A stretch of 64,000 nucleotides of DNA. It comes from Melampsora larici-populina 98AG31. Lineage: Eukaryota; Basidiomycota; Pucciniomycetes; Pucciniales; Melampsoraceae. The stretch covers positions 284,286 through 348,285 of the forward strand of contig NW_006768780.1 of assembly GCF_000204055.1 (NCBI RefSeq). The letters are read 5' to 3'. Both the position numbers and the translations under genes were made by a program. The notes under the pieces were generated by a model, which saw nothing but the letters and a program-made list of their open reading frames with translations, did not search any database and was not told where the DNA came from. Below, in pieces: positions 8,488-20,890 of this stretch; within the stretch, counting starts at the first letter, position 1; every line of letters begins with the position of its first letter.

Positions 8488-11400
8488 TCAAACAACGGGT
8501 GAGTGAATCGGAGTAGGAATCATATGGACACCTAGACCAACCGGCTGGGTGTTGGGAATATCCAACCTGAAAAAGAGGAGAAACTTATCATGAACACTCG
8601 AGTATCAATACGTTCAATGTTGGAGTGGAACAACTTACTCCCATAACCTCCGAAGTCCGTTGCAAACCAGTTTGAAAGTGGCTGCATTTCCCTTTTCGAG
8701 TGAAAGTGTCATAGCTGTAGCATAGCCATTTCTGAGCTGGGCTTCAACCTTTGGTGAGACAATGCCAGTGGGAGTCCCACTTCCACTTGGACTTTGGGAA
8801 ACAAATTCGACTTTAAATTTCACCGAAGAGCGAGCAGTCCCTCCCGATCCTGAAAAACAAAGACATTATTTGAGGCATAAATCGATCGAGTCTTGAAGTT
8901 TGAGATGTCTTCAAAGTCTACTCACGATCTTCATATCGACATCGCAGCACCGCAGCACCGTCAGAATTCTCAACAGCAATCACACAGCTGAGCTGTTCTA
9001 AGACCCTTCTCGCTTCAACACGCGTAGCCGTGCAATTATCAACTGACATCAATTGATAAGTCTGACATCGGATATAATAAAAGCAACAGATGTCTTGAGC
9101 TATGATCTTCATCTGGAGACGATGAAATTGAGACTTACCACAGCTTTCCAAGAAAACAGATTAGCAAACCATGATACCCTGGGGCTGGATGGATTCCCCT
9201 CATCGGTGAAGACCGATGAGGCAGGGGAAAGCGGTGAGGGGGGGCCAGGTGACAGAGAATCTATAACCAAATTAGTATTGTCAATATTGTTGCGTCATAC
9301 ACCCAGTACTCATTGCGAAAATATGAGAGGTTTAGATCAGATGGAAAGTCATGTACCCTTGCCTCTTCGAAAGGACTTCCTGCTCTTTCTCGAATTCGGA
9401 TTGGTTGTTTCAAACGCGCCAGGCATGTCCACAGGAGGCGACTGGATCGCTAGACCGGGCATTTCTCTACCTTTTCCTTTATTCCCCCAAGAGCCTGTTG
9501 AACCATCGCCAGGCATGGATGTACGCAAGTTTTCCTTATCATTTGTACCAACAATCCGACTACCAGAGCCTTGTGAGGAGACTCTCCGTGTAGAGGAATG
9601 ATCGCTATAACCCATCTCTTGAGAGCTCTTGTGAGAAAGCAATTGGGCCTTGACTTGCTGCTTAGCTAATGATCTAGTTTGAGCCCGAGAGTTTGAATTC
9701 CTGGAGGGTCTGAGAATCGAAAGTGGTTTAGGTTTGGATTTTTTACCAGAGACCGTCGGCACAATCGATGGGTCCGCAACAAGTACAAACTCAGAGGAAG
9801 CGGTTCCATCTGAATTACGCTGAGACTCTGCGCTGTATGAACCAGAGAGATTGCTTCTAGCTTGATCGTGACCCTCTTCGTCTTCGTCTTCGTCTTCATA
9901 GGCGTCTTCGAATTGATTGTCACCCTGTTCAGAATTTGGACTCTCTGCGTAGGGAGAGTTCGGTGCAGAACCACCCAAGGCTCCCTCATGTAAGTTAGGT
10001 GAGCGCATGGACATCGTCTGGAGTTGATCAACAATATCATGGAAGAATCTTTGCATTGCCGCATCGCCCGTTTGAGGTATCTTGATTGACGGGGTTGGTG
10101 ATCTGGGTGACTTTGGGGATGGTGATGGAGGGGTGGTGGCTTCAACAGCTTCTGTTCTTTTGATAATTGATGCACGCGCCCTCGGCGCTGGAGATGGAGT
10201 GGCTTCTTGAAGGAGAATTTGGGGTACTGCTCCTACCCTAGGATGAGCGGTTCCTCGAGCAGGAGTTGTAGTGTTGGCAAGATACACAGCGTCTACGTCA
10301 GCGCCACTCTGAAGAGGCTTTTGAGGAGGTTGAGGAAGAGGCCTAGATGATTTTGAAGCCAATGGATAGCTGGCAGTATCGCTGGCTTGATTGGGTTTGC
10401 GAGGAGTTTCCGATCCGCTAGGGGAAACATCAGCCTCTTCTTCAATGATTCGGGGTGTCATTTTGGGTGCCGCTGGGGCGGGACGAGTAACCACGTGTCT
10501 AGGGCTTCCAGAGACACTCTCCTTCGGACTTGGAGCCGTATTCCCCTGATGTGCGGCTCGCCGAGTGAGACTCACAATTGACTGGCGAGATCTACTCCTG
10601 ACAGCGCCGGTCTTCACGACGTGCTCACGGGGCGGACGTTTAGTCTTCGGCTTGGGAGGTTTCTCCTTGACGGCAGTTGGTTCGGGGGAATCTTCATCAT
10701 TGAAGTTTTCAAGATGCCGTTGTCGATATTTCGCCAGGAGGAAATAAAATACTTTCTCCCAGCATTTCCTGTGATGATTAAGAGTGTCAGTACGCGAATC
10801 TGAGAAAGGAGATAGTAGAGGGATATCGATAAAGTCACTCAACTCGTCTGAGATCAAAGCTTTGACGATTGATTCTTCGCTAGCCCCAAACCACAAAGTC
10901 TGTAAATTGGAGACGATATCATAGTCCAGCTCGCTGGCTGTACCAACTGCTTTGGTGATCTGATCAGGAGTCGGAGGGGCGATATAATCAGGCTGAGGTC
11001 GAGGAGCGAGCCGAGTGAACCATGGATGAGATTTAATCTCGTCCATCTGGTTCCAAACAAGTATGGAAGGGGTACAATCAGACACACTTTTTCGAAGGTA
11101 GGTTTTCCACACGGGAAAATTTTTGTGAACTTACAGTCATTCTTCTCTCGGGGTTCACCGTCAGCATACCTCGGATCAAGGATTGGGCGTCACGGCTGAG
11201 TTCAGGGGGCATGTAAAATTTCCCAACGCGCACTTTGTTAAGCAACAAGCCGACGTTTTCGTCGTCAAAAGGCAATCGGCCTATAAGCAGCGCGAATAAG
11301 ATCACACCACAAGACCAGATGTCAGATGATGAACCGTGATATGTCAAGCCCGACACGATCTCAGGAGACGCGTAGTGTGGAGAACCGCATGAAGTTTCGA

Positions 11401-12230
11401 GTAGTTTATCTGAAGCTTCGAGCGCGGCCATCCCAAAGTCTGCGATCTTGATGTTACGCTGATTATCTAGAAGCTGAAAAGAATTGCCTCCCAGAGTTCT
11501 ATCATCAGAGTTGTGTAATTTTTTGACGCGCGAATAACAAAAGATGATTGCTCACCAGATTCTCGGGCTTCAGGTCTCGATGACATATGTTGAATCGGTG
11601 ACAATAGTCAACACCACAAATGATTTGCTGAAAGTAATGAAGAGCTTCGTCTTCATGAAGCTTGCCCCGATTGACCAAGTAGTCGAAGAGCTCACCGCCC
11701 TCGACAAATTCCATGATAAGATATCTGAATTAAAAAGAGGCAAGATACGTGTGACTTGAGATGTCTGAAACCGAACGCTTGGTCATGAAAAATCTGATGA
11801 AACGCTTCAACAATAAGACTACTGACAGTTCACTTCCAGTCTCCCAAACATCATAGAGACGCATAACGTTAGGATGCTCAATCAGTTTCATGATCACAAT
11901 TTCTCGCTCAATTCCGAGGAGCATCTTGTCAGCTTTCGCTCCTGCTTCGTTGACACTCATCCGGCTACTGAGTAACATATGCTTCGGAACAATCTTAACC
12001 GCCGCATACTGCCCAGTAACGCGATGCTTGGCAATCTTCACCCTTCCAGACGAGCCTTTTCCAATGATTCTTCCAATCTTCCAAGGTCCTATCTTCTTTG
12101 GATCTTCAATTTCATCGCGAGCGCCCGAGTTTCGGCCTTTGGGAGGGCGGGTGCGGGGTTCTTGATCAGATGGTCTGGCAGGCTCAGTCTTACGTTGCCT
12201 GGGAGGAGATACTGGCTCGCTAGCTGTCAT
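8488..12230 (-). CDS. Gin4/Hsl1/Cdr2-type (Nim1-related) septin/cell-cycle protein kinase with KA1 domain
   Basis: Eight exons: 12230-11827, 11724-11556, 11473-11135, 11046-9357, 9260-9139, 9061-8926, 8849-8639 and 8566-8488. All junctions are GT-AG and together they give 1,049 aa. The Ser/Thr kinase domain covers residues about 50-314: glycine loop GKGSSGRV, K79 in [12 protein letters not shown] with D185, DFG with D203, and SPE. A long Ser/Pro-rich, partly acidic linker (315-900) follows. The C-terminus (about 905-1030), with TYQLMSVD and [15 protein letters not shown], matches the KA1 membrane-binding fold. This family controls Wee1 and septin assembly at the bud neck or cell cortex. Stopping at the TAA inside the GTAAGT donor at 8638 would lose the last 25 residues; the spliced form restores the usual RLWELD end. 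Confidence 0.88.
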
Positions 12231-12970
12231 GACGGGTTGGACTAGACTGATAACAAGAAGGAAAGCTTGATGTTTGAGATGTGCAGCTGAATTAAATGCC
12301 TTGCGACTCGAGGATTTCTTTAGCTAGAGGGCGTCTTTATTGCGCTCGATGAGGTTGACTGCGATGGAGTGATGATTTAGTCTGTATATCGGGATGTGGG
12401 GGAGTACCGGATGCGAATTAAAAGTTGCTCAAGTTGATCGCGCGCAAGAATAGTGATATGCAATGGTGAGATATACGAGGAAAGATGTACCAGTGGATCG
12501 ATAGAAAGATGCTCAGTTCAAATGGGCTTCTTTACAGATCTCAAGAAGACTCAAGAGAGTAGAAGGTGAAGAATGCTGACACCGCGTAAGGAGAACAGGC
12601 AAGGGGAGACAAAAACCTTCAGGAATGCTGCATTTCGGTCAGTATCGAAACACAAACAGGGAGAAGGGCATGGCGTGTCTTGAGTGATCGAAGAGAGAGT
12701 CCAATTGATGAAAAGCGAGGTATGTGCGCCCCCTGGTTTTATTGAACACTGAGTAACACGTTTGTGATGCACATTCACTCGTCTTGGCAAGTGAATCTCT
12801 TCGCCCCATATGAAAGTGATCAAGCTCATCGGTAGAGAATTGCCCCTGTCCTGAAACTAATAGTGTGCTTGGGTCCCATCAGGCTCTCTGTAGTAAAGGT
12901 TCGGAAGGGAAGAAGCTTTCAAACGACAACGCGCGATCGTTCTACATAGCAGGCAAGGCAGCTAGAGAAC
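12231..12970. other. Kinase upstream region; nothing further seen
   Basis: This 0.74-kb stretch should hold the kinase promoter and 5' leader. Short ORFs on the minus strand have no recognisable features. Confidence 0.4.
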
Positions 12971-13205
12971 GCTATAGCAGCATCCAACCAGACTAACTGG
13001 ATGGCATGATCGCCCTATGGTGGTATGCTACATCCACTCTGAAATCATATTTTCGACTGGCACTTGAGCTCAATGGGATCTGGCGCTGAATCTCTGTAAA
13101 AATAATAACAAGTATGCCATGGTCAATATCCAAAGTCGTGGTCAATCTTCCACTTGCACGAACTGTGTTTGCCACAAACGTGGAAGCGAATCATCATTCC
13201 TCGCG
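12971..13205. repeat. 235-bp direct repeat, left copy
   Basis: Positions 12971-13205 recur at 13592-13826 with no difference that I can see (offset 621 bp). On the minus strand the end of the repeat joins unique sequence to give an open stretch with CESRGMMIRFHVCGKH and SSCKWKIDHDFG, which has the C...H.C.W spacing seen in FAR1/Mutator-type DNA-binding domains. That similarity is weak and remembered, not computed. No flanking target duplication was found. Confidence 0.8.
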
Positions 13206-13591
13206 ATTCACATTTCACATATCTCTTTCTGAGCTTTGTCAAGAAAGGAATGAAGTTTTTGAAATTTGAAATTTGGTCGCAGGTAACGACTGTATTGACA
13301 AAACAAAATTTAAGATAACACATTCCGTTTGCTCTTGGAAAAGGACTGCTTTTTGATCAATGACATTCAATCAATGACAAAAGTTGTTCATTTGCCTGTT
13401 CTGGAGATTTTGCTCTCCTCAGAATTGATGTATCATATAAACTACATAAGCTATAGGACTGTAGAGGATTAGGTCAATTCAAGTTCCTGCTCGATCACCA
13501 AAATCATGCGATAATTCACAAGTCCCTCTCCAGGGCACCGAGCTCGCGAAGGTAAGAAAGCCTCTGCGAGTTTGGGACTTGTGTTAAGTTA

Positions 13592-13826
13592 GCTATAGCA
13601 GCATCCAACCAGACTAACTGGATGGCATGATCGCCCTATGGTGGTATGCTACATCCACTCTGAAATCATATTTTCGACTGGCACTTGAGCTCAATGGGAT
13701 CTGGCGCTGAATCTCTGTAAAAATAATAACAAGTATGCCATGGTCAATATCCAAAGTCGTGGTCAATCTTCCACTTGCACGAACTGTGTTTGCCACAAAC
13801 GTGGAAGCGAATCATCATTCCTCGCG
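13592..13826. repeat. 235-bp direct repeat, right copy
   Basis: Second copy of 12971-13205. The 386 bp between the copies contain no gene. The arrangement could be a solo pair of very short long-terminal repeats, or a local segmental duplication; the outer flanks differ on both sides. Confidence 0.8.
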
Positions 13827-14715
13827 GGAATGTGAAGAAGATCACGGCTGTTCAACTTCCATCATGTCAAAACATAACCCGAAGCTCTTCTCCCAAAGAA
13901 CTGGGTTGCCTGTTGCACTCCCCGTGCGTGATCACATCACAGGCTGAGCTCTAAGCTGTGAGAAAGCCGCTTTTAACTTAACGTAAGTCCCCTAGCTTAA
14001 GTCCCTCTCAACGGCGTCCCTCGAGAGTCGTCGGGTCCAAGCTCCGTGTAAAATAGTACCCGACGGACTGATCCGAGGCTTTTTTTGTCTTTGCCTTTCC
14101 TCTTCAGTTGACTTCGACAATGACAACTTCCATTCATCTCCATCTTCATATGTTGGTACAGACGCCGAGACCTCAGCGTTGGTCATCTTTATAATAAAGT
14201 TCATATGACTTTGAAGAACTATTTTCAAGCTTCATAGCTGCCGCAAGGGGCTTTGATAAGCCTACATGGCCACCCAATTCCAGGAGGTGAAGCGGCCTTG
14301 AGCCACAACTCAACACTCGAGTAAGCTGCCCTCATCGTCGGTGACTCTGAAAGACTTGAAAATTTGGCTCAGACACTGGTATTTATTGGGTTATTGCTAA
14401 GAATGTCAGTTGGATTCCAAAAGCGGACTAGCGAAGTAATGTAAAAGTTGTAAAGGTACATGTAAGAATTAAAAAAACAGCGTAGAGACTACATCGCATA
14501 AAGAAAGACTCAATCTTAAGGGGCGTATTACTTGGTAAGACAGCATAACAAATGTGATTCAAGATACCATCTCACTAGGCTCAACCCGAGTAGGAAAATC
14601 AATGGTGAAGACCAGTCCAGATGAATCACAAACGAAAACGAAAGATAAGATTGCCAGAAAATGCAGGACTGGTCATCTTAATTACCATGCGTGATGTGTA
14701 CGGCATGTTTTGAAC
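13827..14715. other. Intergenic; no supported gene
   Basis: A minus-strand ORF at 13992-14228 encodes a charged 78-residue peptide without recognisable motifs, and I do not support it as a gene. The rest is AT-rich flank of the secreted-protein gene. Confidence 0.4.
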
Positions 14716-15833
14716 TCAAGGCTTTCCCCTTACTCTTACCCTTCTTGGAGGTTTTGGTGAGCTTGTGCTTATTTTGATTATTGTTCCCTTTGTTCCCGTT
14801 GTTCCCGTTGTTCCCTTTGTTCCCTTTGTTTTTGCGATTATTCGATTATTTTGGTTTTTGTTATTATCTGGAATAAGAAGTTGTGATACCAGAAGGAATG
14901 TGTTAATGAACAGCTGGTAAAACGCTGTACAATCATTAGCTCACTGTTATCAATGATGATGATCACCTGAGTCCTCCGAGCATCGATGATCACTATAGAT
15001 TTTTAGATCAAAAGTCAGTGTGGTCCGCCTCATCAGGAGATAGGAAATTTTGACAGCTCAAAGAACTGACCGATGTTCGCTCCCGATTGAAGCTGGTTGG
15101 TGGCATTGAGTTGAGTTACAATGTTGGTAAGGCCGGCACTAGCATCTGCGGCATGGTAAGTTACTGTTTGATTTGCGTCTGCTGCGGTGACAGCGGTGAC
15201 GTTGGCTGCTGTCGCATTGCCCCCTGTCGCATCGGTGATGGTGGCATTAAGTCCAGAGGCTACCGAGGTCGCGTTGTCACCAGTCGCAGTCCCGTTGAGG
15301 GCGGTTGCATCAGTTCCGTTGGCAGTAGCAGCATCAGTGCCATTGATAGCGGCTGCGACGGTCTCGTTGGAGGCAGCTGCACCAGTGGCAGTCCCGTCGG
15401 CGGCAGTTGCACCAGTGACAGTCCCGTCGACGGCAATTGCACCAGTAGCAGTCCCGTTGCCGGCGATTGTGGAAGGAGGTACGTAGACAGCTGGTTCGAT
15501 AGGAGAAGACAAAAGTTCCACTATGAGCTAGGAGATTTATGAGAGATCAAAAAGAGAAGTACAAACAACTTCTTGCACCATGTGGGTGATCATGGTAGTC
15601 GACTGAATCTCGGGGATGTTTCGCTGAATAACATCAATCAGACGGAGCAAATATCCAAAAGAAAGGGAAAGAGCGCTGTTGAGTAGGGTTTCAAAAGGCA
15701 TTGAGTCTGAGTGATCAATCGTTTGATACAACGTACCTGTCATCCCAGCAAGTGAAGCAATAGACGGGACCAAAGAGAAAAGGCATGCAATAAAAGAAAG
15801 AACAATCGACAAAGTGCTGAATCGAGTCATCAT
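14716..15833 (-). CDS. Secreted, Ala/Thr/Asn-Gly repeat protein rich in N-glycosylation sequons
   Basis: Proposed exons are 15833-15563, 15520-15071 and 14867-14716, giving 290 aa in frame. The start was chosen at MMTRFSTLSIV because the next 25 residues form a signal peptide ending near SIASLAG; an in-frame upstream ATG would bury it. An amphipathic stretch (residues 35-90) is followed by a low-complexity region of imperfect DGTVTGA/NGTATGA/NGTDAA repeats. That region holds eleven N-x-S/T sequons, as in heavily glycosylated cell-wall or matrix proteins. The first intron would be only 42 nt. The last exon is uncertain: the chosen frame gives a basic KGT-rich tail, while another frame gives a GNKGNNG tail interrupted upstream by a stop. 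No enzyme domain is visible. Confidence 0.6.
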
Positions 15834-17333
15834 GAGAAAGCGGTAGTAGGTTTTTGAAAATAGACTTGAATGAAAGGGTACGTAGTAGTGCAGTGAGTCA
15901 AAGCGAGTGGACTGGAATGCGATCTTTATTCTATGAAACTTTTTAGGGAACGTAGATGATAGAACTACGATAGAGGAATAGAACACAGCTTCTTAAGTGA
16001 AAAGCTCGAATTGTCTTCAACATAACAGCCTCACTGACTCTTCGTGCAGTCTCAGACTCGAACAAGTGTTTGGGAAAGCGCTTAATAGCTCATAATGGAA
16101 CGGTCAAGATAATTGACCATAATTGACAATCAGTAACGGGAATCTCCTGACTTCAACCATCCATTCACTTCAGAGTCTGGGAATGAAGTGAGGATTGGCA
16201 AGAGGTGTCATACTTGATTTTGTTTTGCTCTTGACGAGCTTTGATAAACAATTCATCACTCAAAATATGAAACGTCCACACGACAGTTACCAGAAGTAAA
16301 ACTGTTGGATGATCTTGAACAACGTCGTCTTTGCTTTGTCCGACTAATTCAATACGAAAAGCTGACATCGATCAAGGGGAAATGATTGCTAATCAGACTC
16401 ACATTGGAGACCGACTTGAACTTGACAATCTCTCTCCCCACGAACCTTCAAGCGCGATGACTAACTAGTCCGGCCATGATGACTCAAAGAAAGTGTTTTG
16501 ATGGGCGATACCAGATGGCTTGTCTCCTTATTTCAGTCATGTGTCTCGTTATTCCAGTTATGGGCGAGAGCTGGTGGTATACATAGTGTGACCAAAGTAC
16601 GGAGAAAGAGGTTCGGCTGTAATAGACAAACTTTGATTTCTCATGGCCGGCCTGCAGGCTTAGATGGACCTGCCGAATGATACCTCTTAAAACATTCGAT
16701 GCATAGCAGTCCAAATTTGAAAGGGAATCTTCAGTTTCTGGTTTTGAGCACGGCAAATTGCACTAGAGTCTGAGATGAGCGACTGGGTATATCAGCTACA
16801 CATCCCCTTATTTGAGGAAGATGAGCTACAGAAATAGCTCAAATTACCGACGAGGCAATATCTAAGATATGTCGGACTCGAAGCCCAGCCTTTCGGTTTC
16901 CTGCAGACGTTATAGGGTATAGGAGAGAAAAGGGAAGTTTACTCTGCTGTTCAGACTCAGTTTCCGAGTGCCAAATTTGGGTTTTGCCATTCAGCTTGGC
17001 AATATGCTTAAGAAGTAATGATGCCATTCACGAGCGAATTAGTATATATATATGCTGAAGCAGGCTGAAGTTGCTTAGTGAATTTCAACATTGGTCACAC
17101 ACTTGTGTGTTCAGGTCGGCGCAGGTTGTCACTTTTGATTGCTGAGCTCTCCTCAAAATTCCTGAAGCTCATTCATGATTGAGATAAAGGGTTTGTTGAG
17201 CGAGAATAGAAAGAAGTAGCATACAAGCTCTTTATATCTAGAAGACAGAAATGGACGAAAGAATCACCCATATCATTAACTTCACTTCAACTCTACAATC
17301 CGCCAATTTATCACAAATCGGACAAACATTATA
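15834..17333. other. Intergenic 1.5 kb; no supported gene
   Basis: Minus-strand ORFs at 16165-16368, 16484-16756 and 16839-17027 lack domain signatures, and I could not join them into a convincing spliced gene. A short TATATATATA run lies near 17041-17052. The right end is the promoter region of the F-box-like gene. Confidence 0.4.
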
Positions 17334-19051
17334 ATGCTTGATAGACTGCCAACAGAACTTCAAGAAATCATCATTTACCATCTAATAGATTTAACTTATC
17401 GAGGAACTCGACTTGATCCATTGAAAAGAAGGAGTGATACAGGTAAGCGCTCAGATTTAAGCATATTTCTTGTTCTGTTCATCAATCAAGACAAACAGCT
17501 GCTGACTAGATGTTGAAGCTCTTACATTGATCAAGTTATCTCAAGTGAATTCAAAGCTACATCAGATCTGTAGGCCTATCCTCTGGAAGGTATGTATCAC
17601 ATCTTTTCATCTCAAAAATGCCATATGCTATTCTCAATAGAAAATTGAATGCTAACCTGAACCCTTCAATCTGATTTAAAAACAAACTCTGCCCATAGAA
17701 TATCACATATATTCGAAAAAAACCATCACAACCTGGTCATAAATTAAAAGAATATTGTGATCAACTTTCATCTCATCCACATTTCAATACCGAAGCTCAA
17801 AACGTTCGTTATTTAAAAATCAAAACATTCTTTGTTGTAGAAGAAGTTTTATTAGGACTCTCTTATGATCTTGCACCAAGTCTCAAACATCTCTTTTACA
17901 AATCTCAACATCTTAACATTCAACATATAAGCTTATGTATTGGGGTCTTTTTGACTGGTTCTATGGAAGAAGAACTTTTGGATTCAAAGGATCAATTCTT
18001 TAAACATTTTCGATATTTCTATAGGAGTATCATTAATTCTTTGAAGAATTTCTCTCATTTGACTTCTTTGGAAGTCTCTGGAACTTGCTTTTGTTTTTTA
18101 TCTGAGAATGAAATCGGTCAATGCGTTCTTCATCTTCCTAATCTCACTCGATTCCGAGCACATGGCTATTTCATGCATGGTTCGAACGAGGATCAAATCC
18201 AAGGCTTAAGGCTTGGTCAGTGCCTGGCCTCGCTTACTCTATTAGAACAACTCTCCCTAGAAAATATGTCAGATCCGGATTCTAGTTGGTGTGAATTGGA
18301 TTGGAAGGGTCCTCTGGAAACTTTACATTTAAAACATTGTTCGAGTTTTGATGATCATACACTGTGTAAATTGATCTTCAAGCTACCTACTCTGAAGAAA
18401 GTTCGAATCGTCAATTCATCCTCACTTCCTGCCGAAAAAAAGAACGATGGAAACCCAATGATTTTACAACACTTGGAAAGCTTCACATCCTTTGGAAGTC
18501 TGGATCCTGAACTCATCAATGTCTTGTCAAGTGCTCCCAATCTTCAAAAGATTCACTTACACACTGGTCTTGCGCGTTTCAAAGTTCCTCAGAAAATCAA
18601 GACTTCTATACAAGCACATCACACCGTTTGGCCCAGATTGAAATCAATGGTCTTATCATATATCCATCCAAGGAATCCAGATAGAATCTTTCTTGAGAAT
18701 TGGGCACGTAAATGGAATATCAGGATCAAGTTTCACCGGAATGTCATGTCATATAGCACAGCCTGGGCAATGGGCGGTTTAGTTGATGATCAAGAATTAT
18801 ACCATCAGCTTGATAATGCAACTGAGATTAAGCAAAGCTTACTGATTCTTAAAGAAAATTCCGAACTCGAGGAGGTCCAGATTCTTTCCAACTCTATCCA
18901 ACCAGAAGGTGCTCCTTCCGATCTCGATGATGTGTCTCCAGAATTTGATCAGACAGAACAAGAATCATGGGATGGTGGATCAGATAGTGAATTAAGCTCA
19001 GTAGGGGGTTGGACTGAATCACAAGTAGATGGATTTTTTCCTGTACTTTAA
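17334..19051 (+). CDS. F-box-like protein with leucine-rich C-terminal region
   Basis: Three exons (17334-17442, 17510-17589, 17699-19051) give 513 aa. The start is the ATG that begins MLDRLPTELQEII, a typical F-box opening (L-P-x-E), with the box continuing through exon 2 (residues about 3-50, ending near ICRPILWK). The long last exon has recurring Leu-rich segments such as LTSLEVSG, LEQLSLENM and LETLHLKHC, resembling degenerate leucine-rich repeats, and an acidic Ser-rich tail. F-box proteins recruit substrates to Skp1-Cullin-F-box ubiquitin ligases. The substrate cannot be inferred. Large lineage-specific F-box/LRR families are common in rusts and other basidiomycetes. Confidence 0.8.
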
Positions 19052-20890
19052 AACAACCTTGCTTCAACACCTCAATTCATTGCATAGACTTGTATAATAT
19101 AATCCTTTAATGTCATTCCGGGAGCTTTGTAACCTTGACAAAATTTTCTCTTTAACACCTTTGGTATTCCTATTGTGATTTCTCTGCGAGGGCATATGCA
19201 TACACTTGAGAATTCATACAGCTGAGATTGAAAATTCTACAAAAATGGTTTCCAATAAGAGCAAAAGAAAAAAGAAAAAAGAATCCAATACTGTGTCACT
19301 TTATACCATGATGAAAACTAAATGTCTGATTTATATAAACCCTTTGGTTTTCCATAACAAATAATTCATCCTAAAGCAATTCAAACACTCTACTGTGACT
19401 GGTCACTGAGTCTCACTGAGTACCAAAGTACCAAATCTTTTCCCACTCTTTACCCATTCTTGATCACAAAAAATAAATCAACAAGAAATCAGAAATATAA
19501 TTTCAACACCAGTACTTTCAAGTGATCATGTCTGAACATTTCCTGAAGCAATAAGATAACAAGCACTTAGAGAATCCCAACTCATAATCAACACATTCTC
19601 ATCTAAGAAACAATGGATCACTAAAGAACCTCTAGTCTACTCAAACACAGCACTTGCAAACACAGTACTTGAAATACTTATGTACCACAAAAAAAAGTAC
19701 ATGACAAATGTTATAAAAGACAGATTTCAGACCCAATGAAAAAGAAAATCATGAGAAATATAAAAGTTTCTTGATCAATGATCCATACTAATTTCCAATC
19801 CATCTTCAAAATCAAGATCCTAGCTCAACTTCTTACTTACTAATTTCTCAATAAACACATCTCTTTCATCATCATCATTAACAAAATCATCTCTTTTAAC
19901 CCATTCATCAAACTTAACTCATCAATCTTTCTCAACCACACTCTCTTAAACCGAAATCCACCTACACAGAATCCCAAATGCCAAATGCCAAATCCCACAA
20001 ACTGGAAAAAAAAAACTCCAAGAAATCCATCACTTCATCCACTTCATACATGAAAAAATTGATTTTGATAAAAAAATGATTTTTGTTACAAAGATTGATT
20101 TTGTAAAAGAATTGATTTTTTTCTATTTATCTTTTTAAATCTAAGAATTAAAACCTCACACAAGAAAAAAGCAAAACCTAATAAAACCAAACCAAACCAA
20201 AATCAAAAGAAACACAAAAAAAGAAAACCAAAAAAAGAAAACCAAATCAAATCAAACAAAAACCAAAAAAAAGAAACACAAAGAAAGAAACACAAAGAAA
20301 GAAACACCAAAAAAAGAAAAACCAAAACAAAGAAAAACAAAGAAGCAAAAAAAAGAAGCAAAATAAAAAAATAGAGAAACGAATACAACAAGAACCAAAA
20401 AAAAGATAGATAGAGAGAAACACAAACACACACACACACACATTAAAAAGTTTCATCATCATTTTTTACCTACATACATTACATAACTTGAATTTCTTTT
20501 TTTCTTTCTTTCTTTCTTCTTAGGATCTAAAGTTTTCCAAAGTTTACTAACCTTTTTTGGAAATCTTAAAATCTTAATATCTTAAAATCTTAAAATCCTA
20601 AAATCCTAAACTTCAAAATCTTCAAAATCTTCAAAATCTTCAAAATCTTCTGAAAGCTTCTAAAATCAAATATCTAAAACCTCTAAAACCTCTAAAACTT
20701 CAAAACCTCTAAAATCCCTCAACCAAAAAAATCCACCCCCCAAAAACCGCAAACAACCAATCCAAACAACCAATCCAAACAACCAATCCAACAAAAAAAA
20801 TCCAAAAAGCAATTCAAAAGACCACCAAAAAGTCACCAGTCAAACACCCAAGCAAACCTCCCAAAAAGGATTTCCAAAAAAAAAATGCAA
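19052..20890. other. AT-rich convergent intergenic region with low-complexity sequence
   Basis: This is the region between two convergently transcribed genes. From about 20160 it is dominated by A-rich AAACCAAAA / AAAGAAACAC repeats, a CA microsatellite, and TCTTAAAATC and CTTCAAAAT repeats near 20560-20650. The minus-strand ORFs at 20203-20462 are Phe/Leu/Cys-rich translations of this low-complexity DNA. Confidence 0.6.
20426..20442. repeat. CA dinucleotide microsatellite
   Basis: An uninterrupted CA run of about eight units, embedded in A-rich low-complexity sequence downstream of the Rho1 GEF gene. Confidence 0.85.

Noticed and set aside
15087..15542. Plus-strand ORF of 151 codons
   Set aside because: It is the antisense of the GC-rich NGTATGA repeats of the minus-strand secreted protein.
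20203..20462. Hydrophobic Phe/Leu/Cys-rich minus-strand ORFs
   Set aside because: They are translations of A-rich low-complexity DNA in three frames at once, which shows no codon constraint.
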